In this document: piece after piece, positions 1 to 8,000 of the stretch | Layout: each line of letters starts with the position of its first letter | Position numbering within the stretch: the stretch's first letter is position 1 | Source of the DNA: Thermococcales archaeon 44_46 | GTDB taxonomy: Archaea > Methanobacteriota_B > Thermococci > Thermococcales > Thermococcaceae | Reading direction: 5' to 3' | DNA length: 8,000 bases | NCBI GenBank assembly: GCA_001507935.1 | Contig: LGET01000067.1 | Location: 1-8,000, forward strand | Notes under the pieces: model-generated | What the model was told of the DNA's origin: nothing | What the model saw: only the letters and a program-made list of their open reading frames with translations | Databases searched by the model: none | Translations under genes and position numbers: made by a program

Positions 1-1319
<1,319 letters not shown>

Positions 1320-1320
<1 letters not shown>

Positions 1321-2243
1321 TATCTCCAGTAGGGCTCCCGCATGAGAACGGCCTTTTTAAAAATTCCAATAAGTTCCTCATCGGAAGCGCCGCTCCTTAA
1401 GGGGGTTATAATATCTACAAGGTCGTCTCTTCTCAAGAGGCAGGTCTTTAAATGGCCCGTTGAAGTGAGCCTTATTCTTGTACAGTTTGCGCAGAAAATT
1501 GTATTGTGCATTGACCTAACGACCTCAACTTCCGCAATGCCGTAATCCGTTGGAATAAAGTACTTCTTTCTCCTGTGCATCTGCCTTTCCTTTATCTCTA
1601 CAGCGATTTTCTCAAATTTTTCCTCGAGCGGTTTTAGGGGATAGAAATATTTTTTGAAAAACCACGAGTTCTCCATCTCTTTAGGCACTTCAATTTCGAT
1701 TAGCTGGAGAATAGCATTTTTCTGGGCAGCGTAGTCTATCATATCCCATATTTCTTCGTCGTTGAGACCTTTCATGCAGACCATGTTGAGCTTGACCGGA
1801 TGGAAGAGTTTGACAGCCTTATCAATACCCTCTAGAACCTGAGGAAGAACGTCAAACCCGGTAATAGCTTTATACTTTTCTCTATCAAGGGTATCGAGGC
1901 TTATATTTACTCTATCCAGTCCGGCTTCTTTTAGGGGCTCCGCCAGTAGCTTTAGTGTTGTCCCATTTGTGGTCATGGAGAGGTCTTCAACGTAGGGCCG
2001 TATTCTTCTCACTATTTCCACTATGTCCTTCCTAATAGTGGGTTCTCCACCAGTTAGCTTGACCTTTTTTATACCGAGCTGGGACGCTATTCTAACTATT
2101 CTTTCTATTTCTTCTGGCTTCATATCCTCGAAATTTAGAGTTTGGCCCTCTCTATGGCAGTAGAAACAGTTTAGGTTGCACTCGTTTGTAAGAGAAATTC
2201 TCAGGTTTGTCACCGGTCTTCCAAAGCGATCAACTAAAACCAT
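1320..2243 (-). CDS. moaA: GTP 3',8-cyclase MoaA (molybdopterin/tungstopterin cofactor synthesis)
   Basis: This is a 307-residue radical-SAM enzyme that converts GTP to 3',8-cyclo-7,8-dihydro-GTP, the first step of molybdopterin synthesis. In Thermococcales the product chiefly supplies tungsten enzymes. The radical-SAM cluster is complete as C22-x3-C26-x2-C29, followed by T-G-G-E-P (64-68). The second 4Fe-4S site, which binds GTP, is present as C251-x2-C254 and C268 within the family signature F-C-x-x-C-T-R-I-R-L-T...L-K-T-C-L. Length is a little below that of bacterial MoaA (about 330). The protein ends in E-P-Y-W-R rather than the Gly-Gly tail of bacterial and human enzymes; this may be normal for the archaeal subfamily. 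The start ATG has GAGGGA six bases upstream (2249-2254). The gene is divergent from the winged-helix gene at 2372. No other cofactor-synthesis gene is in the window. Confidence 0.95.
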
Positions 2244-2275
2244 GTACTTCCCTCTACTAATTAAAACACCACTAC

Positions 2276-2290
2276 TTTAAAAAAAGATTT
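2276..2290 (-). promoter_or_regulatory. Putative TATA element for moaA (possibly shared)
   Basis: On the minus strand AAAATC is followed by TTTTTTTAAA, about 35-40 bases upstream of the moaA ATG, a spacing usual for Thermococcales promoters. The core TTTAAA is its own reverse complement, so the same element could also direct rightward transcription starting near 2305. A second rightward candidate is GCGAAAAG plus TAAAAG at about 2321-2335. Which one serves the 2372 gene cannot be decided from sequence. Confidence 0.4.
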
Positions 2291-2345
2291 TGGGTAAACA
2301 GTTATGTTAACGATACAAGCTGCGAAAAGTAAAAGAACAATGAGG

Positions 2346-2357
2346 GAGTATATACTC
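2346..2357. promoter_or_regulatory. 12-base perfect palindrome before the 2372 gene (possible operator)
   Basis: GAGTATATACTC is a perfect 12-base inverted repeat ending just three bases before the GGGTGA ribosome binding site (2360-2365) of the winged-helix gene. If the promoter at about 2321-2335 is used, the palindrome covers the transcription start. That is where archaeal repressors commonly bind, and the gene product itself has a winged-helix-like C-terminus. The palindrome is seen directly; operator function and autoregulation are inference. It could also be a chance AT-rich or TATA-like sequence. Confidence 0.3.
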
Positions 2358-2371
2358 TTGGGTGAATAAAT

Positions 2372-3130
2372 GTGGATATAAATAAAATTCGCGACCTTGT
2401 TAAAGAAGCTCAAGCTCTCCACAAGGAGTTTCAGAAAGGCTTTCTTCGCGTTTATTCACTTTCTTCATCAGGCGATTTTGGGGAGTTGAGAGAGGTATTG
2501 TCCGAACTTTATGGTATCATTGATAAAAAATTTGATGTTGCATCTCAAATAGGGAAGGCATCTTCTCTTCTGGGAGGGGACTTTGAAGGGTTCGTAAAAG
2601 AGCTCCAAAAAAATGAACATCAGATGAAGTTTTTACTGGAGGAGCTTCTTCTTTTAGTCGAGACTCCAAAAATGAGCTTTACTGAAAAAGCCAAAATAAA
2701 CGCATCTCTCCAAAGGCTGTTACAGTTTTATCGGGTGTATGACTACTCGATTACCCGGGCAATTCAAAAGCTAACTGGAGACATTGAGGGGCTTATATTT
2801 ATAAGTGAGGAGGGGAAACTACCACCAGCTAACATTGCTGACAAGATAAAAAAGATAGAGAATCTTGATAAAAAACTTGAGCTCTTAATCTCGTTCATAT
2901 ATTATCTCTACACCAGGCCGTCATGGGTGCATAAAGTTGAGGAAGCTCTGAGAGACTGGCATTCAAAGGGCCTCATGTGGGTTGAAGTGAGAAATGTAGA
3001 AAATAACAGCGGTGTTGAGAGAGAGCATGTTGCTAAAATCCTGGAAGGATTAACGCTCATTGGTGTTGTGGAAAAACGGGAAAGAGGTGGTGAATATGTC
3101 TACAAACTCAGAGGTTTCGGTGAGGGTTAG
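2372..3130 (+). CDS. Uncharacterised helical protein with C-terminal winged-helix-like region
   Basis: I do not recognise a named family for this 252-residue protein. It appears soluble, with no signal peptide or membrane segment. Residues 1-180 look almost entirely helical, with heptad-like Leu/Ile spacing (for example 68-97 and 156-180). Residues about 185-247 resemble a winged helix-turn-helix: [13 protein letters not shown] as the likely recognition helix (215-227), then [16 protein letters not shown] as a beta wing (231-246). The start is GTG at 2372 with GGGTGA seven bases upstream. An out-of-frame ATG at 2370 overlaps it and reads only three codons to a stop. The 3' end overlaps fau-1 by 35 bases, so the two are probably co-transcribed and translationally coupled. 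A DNA- or RNA-binding regulator is the most likely role, but the wing could also serve protein contacts. Confidence 0.85.
   Translation: MDINKIRDLVKEAQALHKEFQKGFLRVYSLSSSGDFGELREVLSELYGIIDKKFDVASQIGKASSLLGGDFEGFVKELQKNEHQMKFLLEELLLLVETPKMSFTEKAKINASLQRLLQFYRVYDYSITRAIQKLTGDIEGLIFISEEGKLPPANIADKIKKIENLDKKLELLISFIYYLYTRPSWVHKVEEALRDWHSKGLMWVEVRNVENNSGVEREHVAKILEGLTLIGVVEKRERGGEYVYKLRGFGEG
3084..3093 (+). promoter_or_regulatory. Ribosome binding site that fixes the fau-1 start
   Basis: GAGGTGGTGA lies inside the 3' end of the upstream winged-helix gene. GAGGTG ends six bases before ATG 3096, matching the archaeal 16S rRNA tail well. The longer in-frame start at 3060 has no comparable site and would add 12 residues that do not look like the family N-terminus, so 3096 is preferred. 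Confidence 0.7.
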
Positions 3131-4511
3131 AGGGATATACAGCACGGCTCTGACGAAACTGCTCCTTGACGAGGGCTTTAAGATAAGCCAGCCAAGCCAG
3201 AAGATCGCTGAAAGACTGGGAATTGAAAAGGTCTACGACGAGTTCGATGTAGATATTCAAGACAAAAAAGACTCCCATGGTGTGGTACTGGTTGGAGAAA
3301 AAGTCGAAGAAGTCAAAAGAGTTTTTGAGGAGAAGTTTTTAGATGTTTTCTTTAGAAAGATGCCTTACCAGCTTTACGGCATATATAAGGGAATCGTTAT
3401 CAAAAAGGACGAAAGATACGTCTATGTGGACATAGGAAATGCTATTGGGACCTTACTAATAGAAGAGTTCCCTGATGCGGTTGAAGGGGATGAAGTGCTT
3501 GTTCAGGTCAAGAAAAACAACCTCCTCCCGCATCTGAGCGTCTTGCTAACCATACCCGGTGACTACGCGGTGCTTATTCCAAAACCCGTTGGAACCCAGA
3601 GACATGTAAAAATATCCAGAAAAATAAGGGATCAATCTGAGAGGGAAAGGCTTAGGATACTCGGATTAAGCGTTGACCTGGGTGAATGGGGAGTTTTGTG
3701 GAGAACGGCAGCCGCATATAAGGATTGGAACCTCCTACGGGATGAGCTAATAAAGCTTTCAAAGATCGCTGAAAAGCTGAAAGAGGCAGAAAAATACTCC
3801 GCCCCTGCTCAGATAGTTGAGGGTAGGGACATCTACGAGGTGGAATTCGGAGGTGCAACGAAGGCAAAGCTTGATGACATAAGGAACACTGTAATTCCAA
3901 CAATAGAGGGGCATCACAAGTTTAAGGCATATGATCCCGAGTTTGGATTTGCTGTTGAAATTGGGGAGGGTATCCTAAGTAAGATTCCTTCCCAGAGGAA
4001 AAAGGTTAGTGAAGGCTTCTTAGAGGCGGTAGTCAATAACAAGGGTCCAAAACAGGGATGGCTTTTCAGATTTGAACACGTAAAGCCAGATGGTCAAATA
4101 ATCAAAATAGGGCCAGGGGAAGTCGTTGAGGTTTCTCTAAATCCCCTGAGGCTCAAGGTGAGGAGAAACCTAAAGCCCGGTAAATTCTATGACGGCCTGG
4201 ACTTACCAATAGAAGCTGGAGACTACGCAATAACTGAGATTGAGGAAGGAAAATGGTGGTTTAAGCACAGCTATTATGACAGAGATGGCAACCTAAAGGG
4301 AGAATACTACAACATCTGCACCCCGGTTGAGATATACCCGGACAAAGCAAGGTACGTTGACTTAGAAGTTGATATCGTGAAGTGGCCTGACGGAAAGAAA
4401 GAGATTATAGACAAAGAAGAACTTAAGAGACACTACGAGGATGGCGTTATAAGTGAGAAGCTGTACAAGGCTATAGTAAGACTGACTCAGGAGCTCTTTG
4501 AAAAGATTTAG
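3096..4511 (+). CDS. fau-1: FAU-1: RNase E/G-like RNA-binding protein / probable ribonuclease
   Basis: This 471-residue protein is very close in length to Pyrococcus furiosus FAU-1, which binds AU-rich RNA and has been linked to 5S rRNA precursor processing. Residues about 92-155 form an S1-like RNA-binding segment (I-Y-K-G-I-V...Y-V-D-I-G-N). Residues 155-207 closely mirror bacterial RNase [11 protein letters not shown], then V-K-I-S-R-K-I, E-R-E-R-L, and G-V-L-W-R-T-A-A, corresponding to G-L-I-V-R-T-A in RNase E. Residues about 340-455 form a DUF402 domain ([10 protein letters not shown]...[12 protein letters not shown]). I do not see the zinc-linking Cys pair of RNase E. The protein should act in the cytoplasm on rRNA or mRNA. 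The gene overlaps its upstream neighbour by 35 bases and the convergent radB by 41 bases (to 4471). Family assignment is strong; the exact substrate is not shown by sequence. Confidence 0.93.
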   Translation: MSTNSEVSVRVRGIYSTALTKLLLDEGFKISQPSQKIAERLGIEKVYDEFDVDIQDKKDSHGVVLVGEKVEEVKRVFEEKFLDVFFRKMPYQLYGIYKGIVIKKDERYVYVDIGNAIGTLLIEEFPDAVEGDEVLVQVKKNNLLPHLSVLLTIPGDYAVLIPKPVGTQRHVKISRKIRDQSERERLRILGLSVDLGEWGVLWRTAAAYKDWNLLRDELIKLSKIAEKLKEAEKYSAPAQIVEGRDIYEVEFGGATKAKLDDIRNTVIPTIEGHHKFKAYDPEFGFAVEIGEGILSKIPSQRKKVSEGFLEAVVNNKGPKQGWLFRFEHVKPDGQIIKIGPGEVVEVSLNPLRLKVRRNLKPGKFYDGLDLPIEAGDYAITEIEEGKWWFKHSYYDRDGNLKGEYYNICTPVEIYPDKARYVDLEVDIVKWPDGKKEIIDKEELKRHYEDGVISEKLYKAIVRLTQELFEKI

Positions 4512-5172
4512 TTTTTTCCACATCTTCTATTCCTTTATCCGTTATTTTGAAATAAACGATGCCCCCTTCCGGCCTGAACCTGTGTCTTTCTAAAACTGCA
4601 ATTCTGAAGCCGTCCCTTAGCTTTTCCAATCGGAGGATGTCCTTGCACTTGTATCCTAAGGTGTGCTCTGCTATCGGCTTTAGAGTGTTATGCTTTGAGT
4701 CAAGGTAAACCTGATTTACAACAATAACTCCCAGGTTGTATTTTCTTGCAAGCCACAGCAGAATCTGAAGTTGCTTTCCTAAGTCAGTAGTTAGTGCACT
4801 TTTGTTTTCCTCTATCCTGTAGTGGTTGGTTATTGAATCAACAACAATCAGAGAAAATTTTTCATTTACGATCTTTTTGAGACCTGAAATAGTTCTCTTT
4901 TGCTCTTTGAAGTCAAAAGGCTCAAACACGAGAAACTTCTGGAGCACTCTCTCCTCATCCAGCCCCCTTGCCTTGGCCATTGCGGCTAATCTCTCGGGGG
5001 AAAATCCTCCCTCAGTATCTATATAACCCACTTTTCCTTCATTTAAAATACCCACCTGCATTGCTAGGGTGGTCTTTCCAGTAGCAAAAGCGCCGTATAT
5101 CTGGGTTAATGTCCCCCTGCCTATTCCGCCGCCCAAGAGCTCGTCTAAGCTTTTACTGCCGGTGGTTAGCAT
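4471..5172 (-). CDS. radB: RadB, RadA/Rad51 paralogue (DNA repair and recombination)
   Basis: This is a 233-residue RecA-fold ATPase of the euryarchaeal RadB family, which binds ssDNA and assists or modulates RadA in homologous recombination. It consists of the core only and lacks the N-terminal helix-hairpin-helix domain of RadA, as expected for RadB. Visible motifs are Walker [10 protein letters not shown] (27-35), [11 protein letters not shown] (51-61), Walker B L-I-V-V-D-S (108-113), V-V-N-Q-V (151-155), and the family end [10 protein letters not shown] (194-203). ATG 5172 is chosen because the protein then begins M-L-T-T-G, as in known RadB proteins, with GGTG six bases upstream. GTG 5181, three codons earlier, has GAGGT upstream and is a real alternative. 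After G-I-E-D-V-E, where I recall homologues stopping, about 14 extra residues continue antisense to fau-1. The start lies 11 bases after the hydrolase stop, implying one operon. Confidence 0.94.
   Translation of the reverse strand: MLTTGSKSLDELLGGGIGRGTLTQIYGAFATGKTTLAMQVGILNEGKVGYIDTEGGFSPERLAAMAKARGLDEERVLQKFLVFEPFDFKEQKRTISGLKKIVNEKFSLIVVDSITNHYRIEENKSALTTDLGKQLQILLWLARKYNLGVIVVNQVYLDSKHNTLKPIAEHTLGYKCKDILRLEKLRDGFRIAVLERHRFRPEGGIVYFKITDKGIEDVEKTKSFQRAPESVLL
4512..4517 (+). terminator. T6 run directly after the fau-1 stop
   Basis: TTTTTT follows the TAG stop of fau-1 immediately, and more pyrimidine-rich sequence follows to about 4550. Oligo-T tracts alone can terminate archaeal RNA polymerase, with no hairpin needed. 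The tract lies within radB on the opposite strand, where it encodes Lys codons near the RadB C-terminus. Confidence 0.4.
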
Positions 5173-5183
5173 TAGACACACCG

Positions 5184-5822
5184 CTATACCTCAAGAGGCT
5201 TTCCAACTTCCGGGACTTTTATCAGAACCCATATTCTTCTCTCTCTAAGCTCTTTAATGAACTCTTCGACATCTCCCTCACTGTAAACGCCGTAGTGCAT
5301 TGGTACTACTATTTTTGGCCGGATCACTTCAATTATGTTTGCTGCTTCCCTCGGGTTCGCAGTTGACCTTCCGCTTATTGGCACGAAAAGGATGTCTATT
5401 GCTCCCCTGAAGTTCTTGAAGACTGGACTGTAGTATGTATCCCCGGGATGGAAGAGTGTCTTTTGCCCGTTGGATATGATGTATCCCACTGGGTACTGGC
5501 TTGAAGGGTGCTCCACAAATACTGCCTTTACTTTAACCCCGTTCTTGAGCTCTATTTCCTGTCCCCCTTCGATCTCCATTACTTTGGTTATCCCATCACT
5601 TATTGCCATTAGGTACACGGGTTTTGGCCCTATGACGGTTGCATCTCTAAGTCTTGCCAGTAAGGGTGTTTTGCCATAGTGGTCTGTGTGTTCATGAGTA
5701 ACCAGTATGTAATCAATGCCATCTATGTCATCATCGTTGACGTCTTCGTAGGGGTCTATCAGAATTTTCACACCATTTAGTTCAACCCAAAAACACGCAT
5801 GACCATACCAGATAATCTTCAT
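5184..5822 (-). CDS. Metallo-beta-lactamase-fold metal-dependent hydrolase (UlaG-like/UPF0173 type)
   Basis: This 212-residue protein has a complete metallo-beta-lactamase metal site: T-H-E-H-T-D-H (42-48, giving H43, H45, D47 and H48), H105, D128 in H-P-G-D-T, and H176 in P-M-H-Y-G. The opening (Y-G-H-A-C-F, then I-L-I-D-P) and compact length are typical of the predicted Zn-dependent hydrolases grouped with UlaG and UPF0173. The substrate is unknown; members include lactonases and phosphoesterases, so none is assigned. It is predicted cytoplasmic, with no signal or membrane segment. ATG 5822 is supported by GGAGG eight bases upstream (5831-5835). It is the first gene of a leftward pair with radB. 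That arrangement suggests shared expression, but not necessarily a shared function. Confidence 0.9.
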   Translation of the reverse strand: MKIIWYGHACFWVELNGVKILIDPYEDVNDDDIDGIDYILVTHEHTDHYGKTPLLARLRDATVIGPKPVYLMAISDGITKVMEIEGGQEIELKNGVKVKAVFVEHPSSQYPVGYIISNGQKTLFHPGDTYYSPVFKNFRGAIDILFVPISGRSTANPREAANIIEVIRPKIVVPMHYGVYSEGDVEEFIKELRERRIWVLIKVPEVGKPLEV

Positions 5823-5857
5823 AGGCGTAGCCTCCGAAAATAATAGATTGAAACTAC

Positions 5858-5872
5858 ACTTAAATCTTTCCC
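5858..5872 (-). promoter_or_regulatory. Putative BRE/TATA promoter for the hydrolase-radB operon
   Basis: On the minus strand GGGAAAG (BRE-like, 5866-5872) precedes ATTTAAGT (TATA-like, 5858-5865). Transcription would start about 25 bases on, near 5835, leaving a leader of about a dozen bases that carries GGAGG. Radb has no visible promoter of its own in the few bases after the hydrolase stop, so this would drive both genes. Confidence 0.5.
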
Positions 5873-5884
5873 ATCGAACGTTGG

Positions 5885-5893
5885 TTTTATAAA
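5885..5893 (+). promoter_or_regulatory. Putative TATA promoter for the ASCH-DUF1614-prs cluster
   Basis: TTTTATAAA is a good archaeal TATA box about 35 bases upstream of ATG 5924. A start near 5914 would leave a leader of only about ten bases, and the ASCH start has just a weak GAAGG before it. The transcript may therefore be nearly leaderless. It lies back to back with the leftward promoter at 5858-5872. Confidence 0.5.
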
Positions 5894-5923
5894 GGAATTA
5901 TCATTATTTCGATTTGAAGGCAT

Positions 5924-6277
5924 ATGAGGGGATTAATAGTCAAAGAACCATTTGCTTCTTGGATTGTAGAAGGAAAGAAAATATGGGAAATTAGGAAGAG
6001 CTCTACCAAGATTAGGGGAGAAGTTTACATTATAAACAAGGGCTTTGCAATAGGAAAAGCTGAACTTGTGGATGTTCTGGGACCTTTCACACCCGAGGAA
6101 CTAAAAGCGCATAAAGAAAAGCATTTAGCAGAATATGAGTTCTTGAAGGAATACTCAAATGGCAAGAAGCTCTATGCGTGGGTTTTCAAAAACCCAGTAA
6201 AATTTGACAAGCCTTTGGAGGTTATAATGCCGAAAGGTGCTCAAATATGGGTTAATATCAGGGGGTTCAGGGAGTGA
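5924..6277 (+). CDS. ASCH-domain protein (predicted RNA/nucleoside-binding)
   Basis: This 117-residue protein is essentially a single ASCH domain, a PUA-like beta-barrel fold tied to RNA or modified-nucleoside binding. The typical opening is clear: G-L-I-V-K-E-P-F-A-S-W-I (3-14), then the signature G-x-K-x-x-E-x-R as G17, K19, E22 and R24. The later strands include V-Y-I-I-N-K-G (34-40), I-G-K-A-E-L-V-D-V (43-51) and L-Y-A-W-V-F (83-88). The bacterial ASCH protein YqfB hydrolyses N4-acetylcytidine, and another ASCH protein is reported as a ribonuclease, but neither activity can be assigned here. It has no signal peptide. The start ATG 5924 has only a weak GAAGG upstream but suits a short-leader transcript. 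Its stop overlaps the next start as GTGA, a 4-base overlap typical of translational coupling. Confidence 0.88.
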   Translation: MRGLIVKEPFASWIVEGKKIWEIRKSSTKIRGEVYIINKGFAIGKAELVDVLGPFTPEELKAHKEKHLAEYEFLKEYSNGKKLYAWVFKNPVKFDKPLEVIMPKGAQIWVNIRGFRE

Positions 6278-6972
6278 GGAAATACTTTTTTCTACCTTTG
6301 ACTTTGCCTTTCTTGATTCTTCTGATTCTCTTGTTGCCAATCATTTTCATACTCTTTGCGAGTACCATAACGCTGGCATTTCAGAAGCTGGGGCTTCCTC
6401 TTCCAGTTGCTTTTACTCTGTTTTGGGCGTCATTAATAGGAAGCTTCATCAACATTCCGGTTAAGGAGATCAGAAGTTACGGACCGATTGTAAGGGTTGC
6501 CAAAGTGTCGTTTTTTGGCATCACGTACCCCGTTCCTTACATTGACTGGGGTGAGCAAAAAACAGTAGTCAGTGTTAATGTTGGGGGTGCTCTTGTTCCC
6601 CTAAGTGTGGTTCTCTATGAGGTATTGAGGCTCATAATTCTCGGACAAAGTGACCTTTTGATTAGGGTGGTAGTTGCTGTTCTTATCTCAGCGATAATTA
6701 GCAAAGCCTTTTCAAGACCTGTGAAAGGGCTGGGGATAGCAATCCCAACTTTTGTTCCTCCATTGGTTGCTGCCCTCCTTGCAATTACCATAGGTGCCCC
6801 GAACAGGCCTTTGGTAGCATATACCAGCGGCACACTTGGCGTTTTAATAGGGGCCGATCTGTTAAATTGGGACAAGTTTAAAGATCTTGGAGCTCCAATG
6901 GTCAGCATAGGCGGTGCTGGCACCTTCGATGGCATTTTTCTTGCCGGAGTTATTGCAGTTTTGCTGGTATGA
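6274..6972 (+). CDS. DUF1614 multi-pass membrane protein of unknown function
   Basis: This is a 232-residue integral membrane protein with about six or seven hydrophobic segments, near residues 4-30, 41-60, 97-123, 127-145, 151-172, 178-196 and 208-231. The C-terminal half carries the DUF1614 signatures: [13 protein letters not shown] (186-198), D-L-G-A-P (204-208) and [14 protein letters not shown] (212-225). V-G-G-A-L-V-P (103-109) is seen earlier. Acidic residues in or next to membrane segments (D195, D219) suggest ion or small-molecule handling, which is inference only. The start is GTG 6274, coupled to the ASCH stop by a 4-base overlap; GGGGG lies eight to nine bases upstream. No function is known to me for the family. 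It sits between the ASCH gene and prs in one direction with no intervening terminator. Confidence 0.9.
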   Translation: MRKYFFLPLTLPFLILLILLLPIIFILFASTITLAFQKLGLPLPVAFTLFWASLIGSFINIPVKEIRSYGPIVRVAKVSFFGITYPVPYIDWGEQKTVVSVNVGGALVPLSVVLYEVLRLIILGQSDLLIRVVVAVLISAIISKAFSRPVKGLGIAIPTFVPPLVAALLAITIGAPNRPLVAYTSGTLGVLIGADLLNWDKFKDLGAPMVSIGGAGTFDGIFLAGVIAVLLV

Positions 6973-7004
6973 AAAAGGTATTAAACGCTAAACCTATTTT
7001 CTCT

Positions 7005-7012
7005 GGGGTGAT
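7005..7012 (+). promoter_or_regulatory. Ribosome binding site that fixes the prs start
   Basis: GGGGTGAT, a strong match to the archaeal 16S tail, ends four bases before ATG 7017. An upstream in-frame ATG at 6969 overlaps the DUF1614 stop as ATGA but lacks a comparable site, and would add 16 residues ahead of the normal M-K-I-V-L-G-S-G start. GAAAAAGG plus TATTAAAC at 6971-6986 could be a weak internal promoter for prs. Confidence 0.65.
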
Positions 7013-7016
7013 TGTG

Positions 7017-7871
7017 ATGAAAATAGTGCTGGGAAGTGGAGCTTATCACATGGCTGAAGAAGTTAAGATGAAGGCAGGCGAATACAACAAGGAAGTTTTA
7101 GACGTTGAGATAAAGAAGTTCCCCGACGGAGAAAAGTACGTCAGAGTCCTTGGAGATGGAAAAGAAGCTGTTGTTGTTCAGTCTACTTTTAATCCTCAGG
7201 ATGAGCACCTTATTGAGCTTCTCCTCCTAGGGGATGCGCTTAGAGAGAGGGGGTTTGAGCATCTTAAGGCAGTGGTACCATATCTGGCTTATTCAAGGCA
7301 GGACAGAGTTACCAAAGAAGGAGAACCGATAAGCGTTAGAGCAGTTATGAAGGCTCTGGGTCTCTATTACGATGAGCTTTACGTCTTTGACCTTCACAAT
7401 CCAAAAACTCTGGAATACTTCCCGGGGAGGGCAGTTAACTTAAGCCCTGCCAGAGCCATAGCCGAGTACTTCAGGGAAAAGCTTGGTGAAGGGTTAGTTT
7501 TAGCTCCCGATAAAGGTGCATTAGCGAGGGCAAAAGCTGTTGCGGAGCTTCTCAATTTAGAGTTCAGCTACTTCGAGAAGAAGCGCATCTCTCCAACTGA
7601 AGTTCAGATGACCCCGGTGGAAGTTGATGTGAGTGGGAAAAACGTGCTCATAGTGGATGACATCATAAGTACTGGAGGCACTATGGTAAAGGCCGCTAAC
7701 ATACTACGGGAGATGGGCGCTGGAAAAATATTTGTTGTTGCAACCCATGGGGTCTTTGCTGAAGGGGCTATTGAGAGAGTTAGCAAAGCAGTTGATGAGC
7801 TTGCCGTTACAAATACTATCCCCACCCCGGTTTCAAAAATAAGTCTTGTGGAAGACATTTTGAGACTTTAA
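7017..7871 (+). CDS. prs: Ribose-phosphate pyrophosphokinase (PRPP synthetase)
   Basis: This 284-residue enzyme makes PRPP from ribose 5-phosphate and ATP, feeding purine, pyrimidine, histidine, tryptophan and NAD synthesis. The family landmarks are all present: F-P-D-G-E (35-39), Y-S-R-Q-D-R (92-97), the metal-binding D-L-H (125-127), A-P-D-K-G-A (163-168), the catalytic basic stretch E-K-K-R (187-190), and the PRPP-binding loop [10 protein letters not shown] (213-222). Its length is near that of archaeal Prs proteins (about 280-290) and shorter than bacterial ones (about 315). The start at 7017 is set by a strong ribosome binding site and by the usual N-terminus. It is the last gene of the rightward cluster, 44 bases after the DUF1614 gene. 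Confidence 0.96.
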   Translation: MKIVLGSGAYHMAEEVKMKAGEYNKEVLDVEIKKFPDGEKYVRVLGDGKEAVVVQSTFNPQDEHLIELLLLGDALRERGFEHLKAVVPYLAYSRQDRVTKEGEPISVRAVMKALGLYYDELYVFDLHNPKTLEYFPGRAVNLSPARAIAEYFREKLGEGLVLAPDKGALARAKAVAELLNLEFSYFEKKRISPTEVQMTPVEVDVSGKNVLIVDDIISTGGTMVKAANILREMGAGKIFVVATHGVFAEGAIERVSKAVDELAVTNTIPTPVSKISLVEDILRL

Positions 7872-7884
7872 TGTCTTTTAATGC

Positions 7885-7898
7885 CTTCTTTTTATTTC
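7885..7898 (+). terminator. T-rich tract after prs, probable terminator
   Basis: A pyrimidine-rich stretch CTTCTTTTTATTTC lies about 15 bases past the prs stop. It fits archaeal oligo-T termination and would end the ASCH-DUF1614-prs transcript. No stem-loop is evident. A second T-run closes the window (7996-8000). Confidence 0.45.
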
Positions 7899-8000
7899 GG
7901 TTGGGGGTTTCTCTTGAGTCATGGTATAATGCTTGGTTTTTGGTGAAGTCCAGATATGGGTTTCAACTAAGAATCGACTAAGAAATAGTTTGTTGTTTTT

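Noticed and set aside
2244..2371. Search for a C/D box guide RNA or other small RNA in the divergent gap.
   Set aside because: No RTGATGA/CTGA box pairs with proper spacing are seen on either strand; promoter elements, the palindrome and ribosome binding sites account for most of it.
3652..3903. 83-codon minus-strand frame with several Cys and His residues inside fau-1.
   Set aside because: It lies wholly inside a well-supported gene on the other strand, has no ribosome binding site or promoter, and its composition looks like antisense shadow rather than a zinc protein.
5823..5834. AGGC-GTA-GCCT inverted repeat overlapping the hydrolase ribosome binding site, a possible RNA hairpin switch.
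   Set aside because: The stem is only four base pairs with a three-base loop, too weak to claim regulation, especially at hyperthermophile growth temperature.
6615..6935. 106-codon minus-strand frame inside the DUF1614 gene.
   Set aside because: Its low-complexity Ala/Thr/Pro content mirrors the antisense of Gly/Val/Ala-rich membrane codons, and the + strand gene has clear family motifs.
7881..7946. 21-codon hydrophobic frame after prs starting at ATG 7881.
   Set aside because: It has no ribosome binding site, overlaps the T-rich terminator, and conflicts with the longer frame that abuts the prs stop.
7960..7988. GTTTCAAC...GACTAAG...AAATAG stretch of 29 bases recalling the look of Thermococcales CRISPR repeats, with an internal 8-base direct repeat (ACTAAGAA twice, 11 bases apart).
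   Set aside because: Only one copy is visible before the window ends, it does not match a repeat I can name, and no spacer-repeat periodicity can be shown. Sequence after 8000 would settle it: a second copy about 65-70 bases on would support an array.

Overview
The window looks like a chromosomal segment from a Thermococcales archaeon (Thermococcus/Pyrococcus type). The clues are an archaeal replication factor C large-subunit tail ending in a PCNA-binding box, the RadA paralogue RadB, the FAU-1 RNase E/G-like protein, a wyosine-pathway Trm5, an archaeal-type MoaA and a short archaeal PRPP synthetase. GGTGA/GAGG-type ribosome binding sites and AT-rich TATA elements close to start codons fit the same assignment. 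No mobile element, tRNA, rRNA or CRISPR array is supported, and nothing in base or codon composition stands out as recently acquired.

Layout. (1) At 1-270 (+) lies the 3' end of rfcL, which meets trm5a (267-1277, -) tail to tail with the two stop codons sharing TTAA. Behind trm5a on the same strand is moaA (1320-2243, -). (2) A divergent 128-base gap (2244-2371) separates moaA from a rightward pair. The pair is an unrecognised helical protein with a C-terminal winged-helix-like region (2372-3130) and FAU-1 (3096-4511), which overlap by 35 bases. (3) FAU-1 runs 41 bases into the 3' end of the leftward radB (4471-5172). RadB is downstream of, and almost touching, a metallo-beta-lactamase-fold hydrolase (5184-5822, -). 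(4) A second divergent gap (5823-5923) carries a TATA element for each direction. Rightward from it run an ASCH-domain protein (5924-6277), a DUF1614 membrane protein (6274-6972) and PRPP synthetase (7017-7871). (5) The last 129 bases hold a T-rich probable terminator and one 36-codon open frame abutting the prs stop.

How the genes work together. Most are housekeeping information-processing or central-metabolism genes: clamp loading, tRNA position-37 methylation, molybdopterin/tungstopterin cofactor synthesis, RNA processing, recombination and PRPP supply. Coding density is very high, with two same-strand overlaps and two convergent overlaps, so promoters, terminators and ribosome binding sites often lie inside neighbouring genes. 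The least explained parts are the winged-helix partner of FAU-1, the ASCH-DUF1614-prs cluster, and the C-terminal tail of RadB that is written antisense to the end of fau-1. I see no strong case for a wholly new defence or mobile system here.
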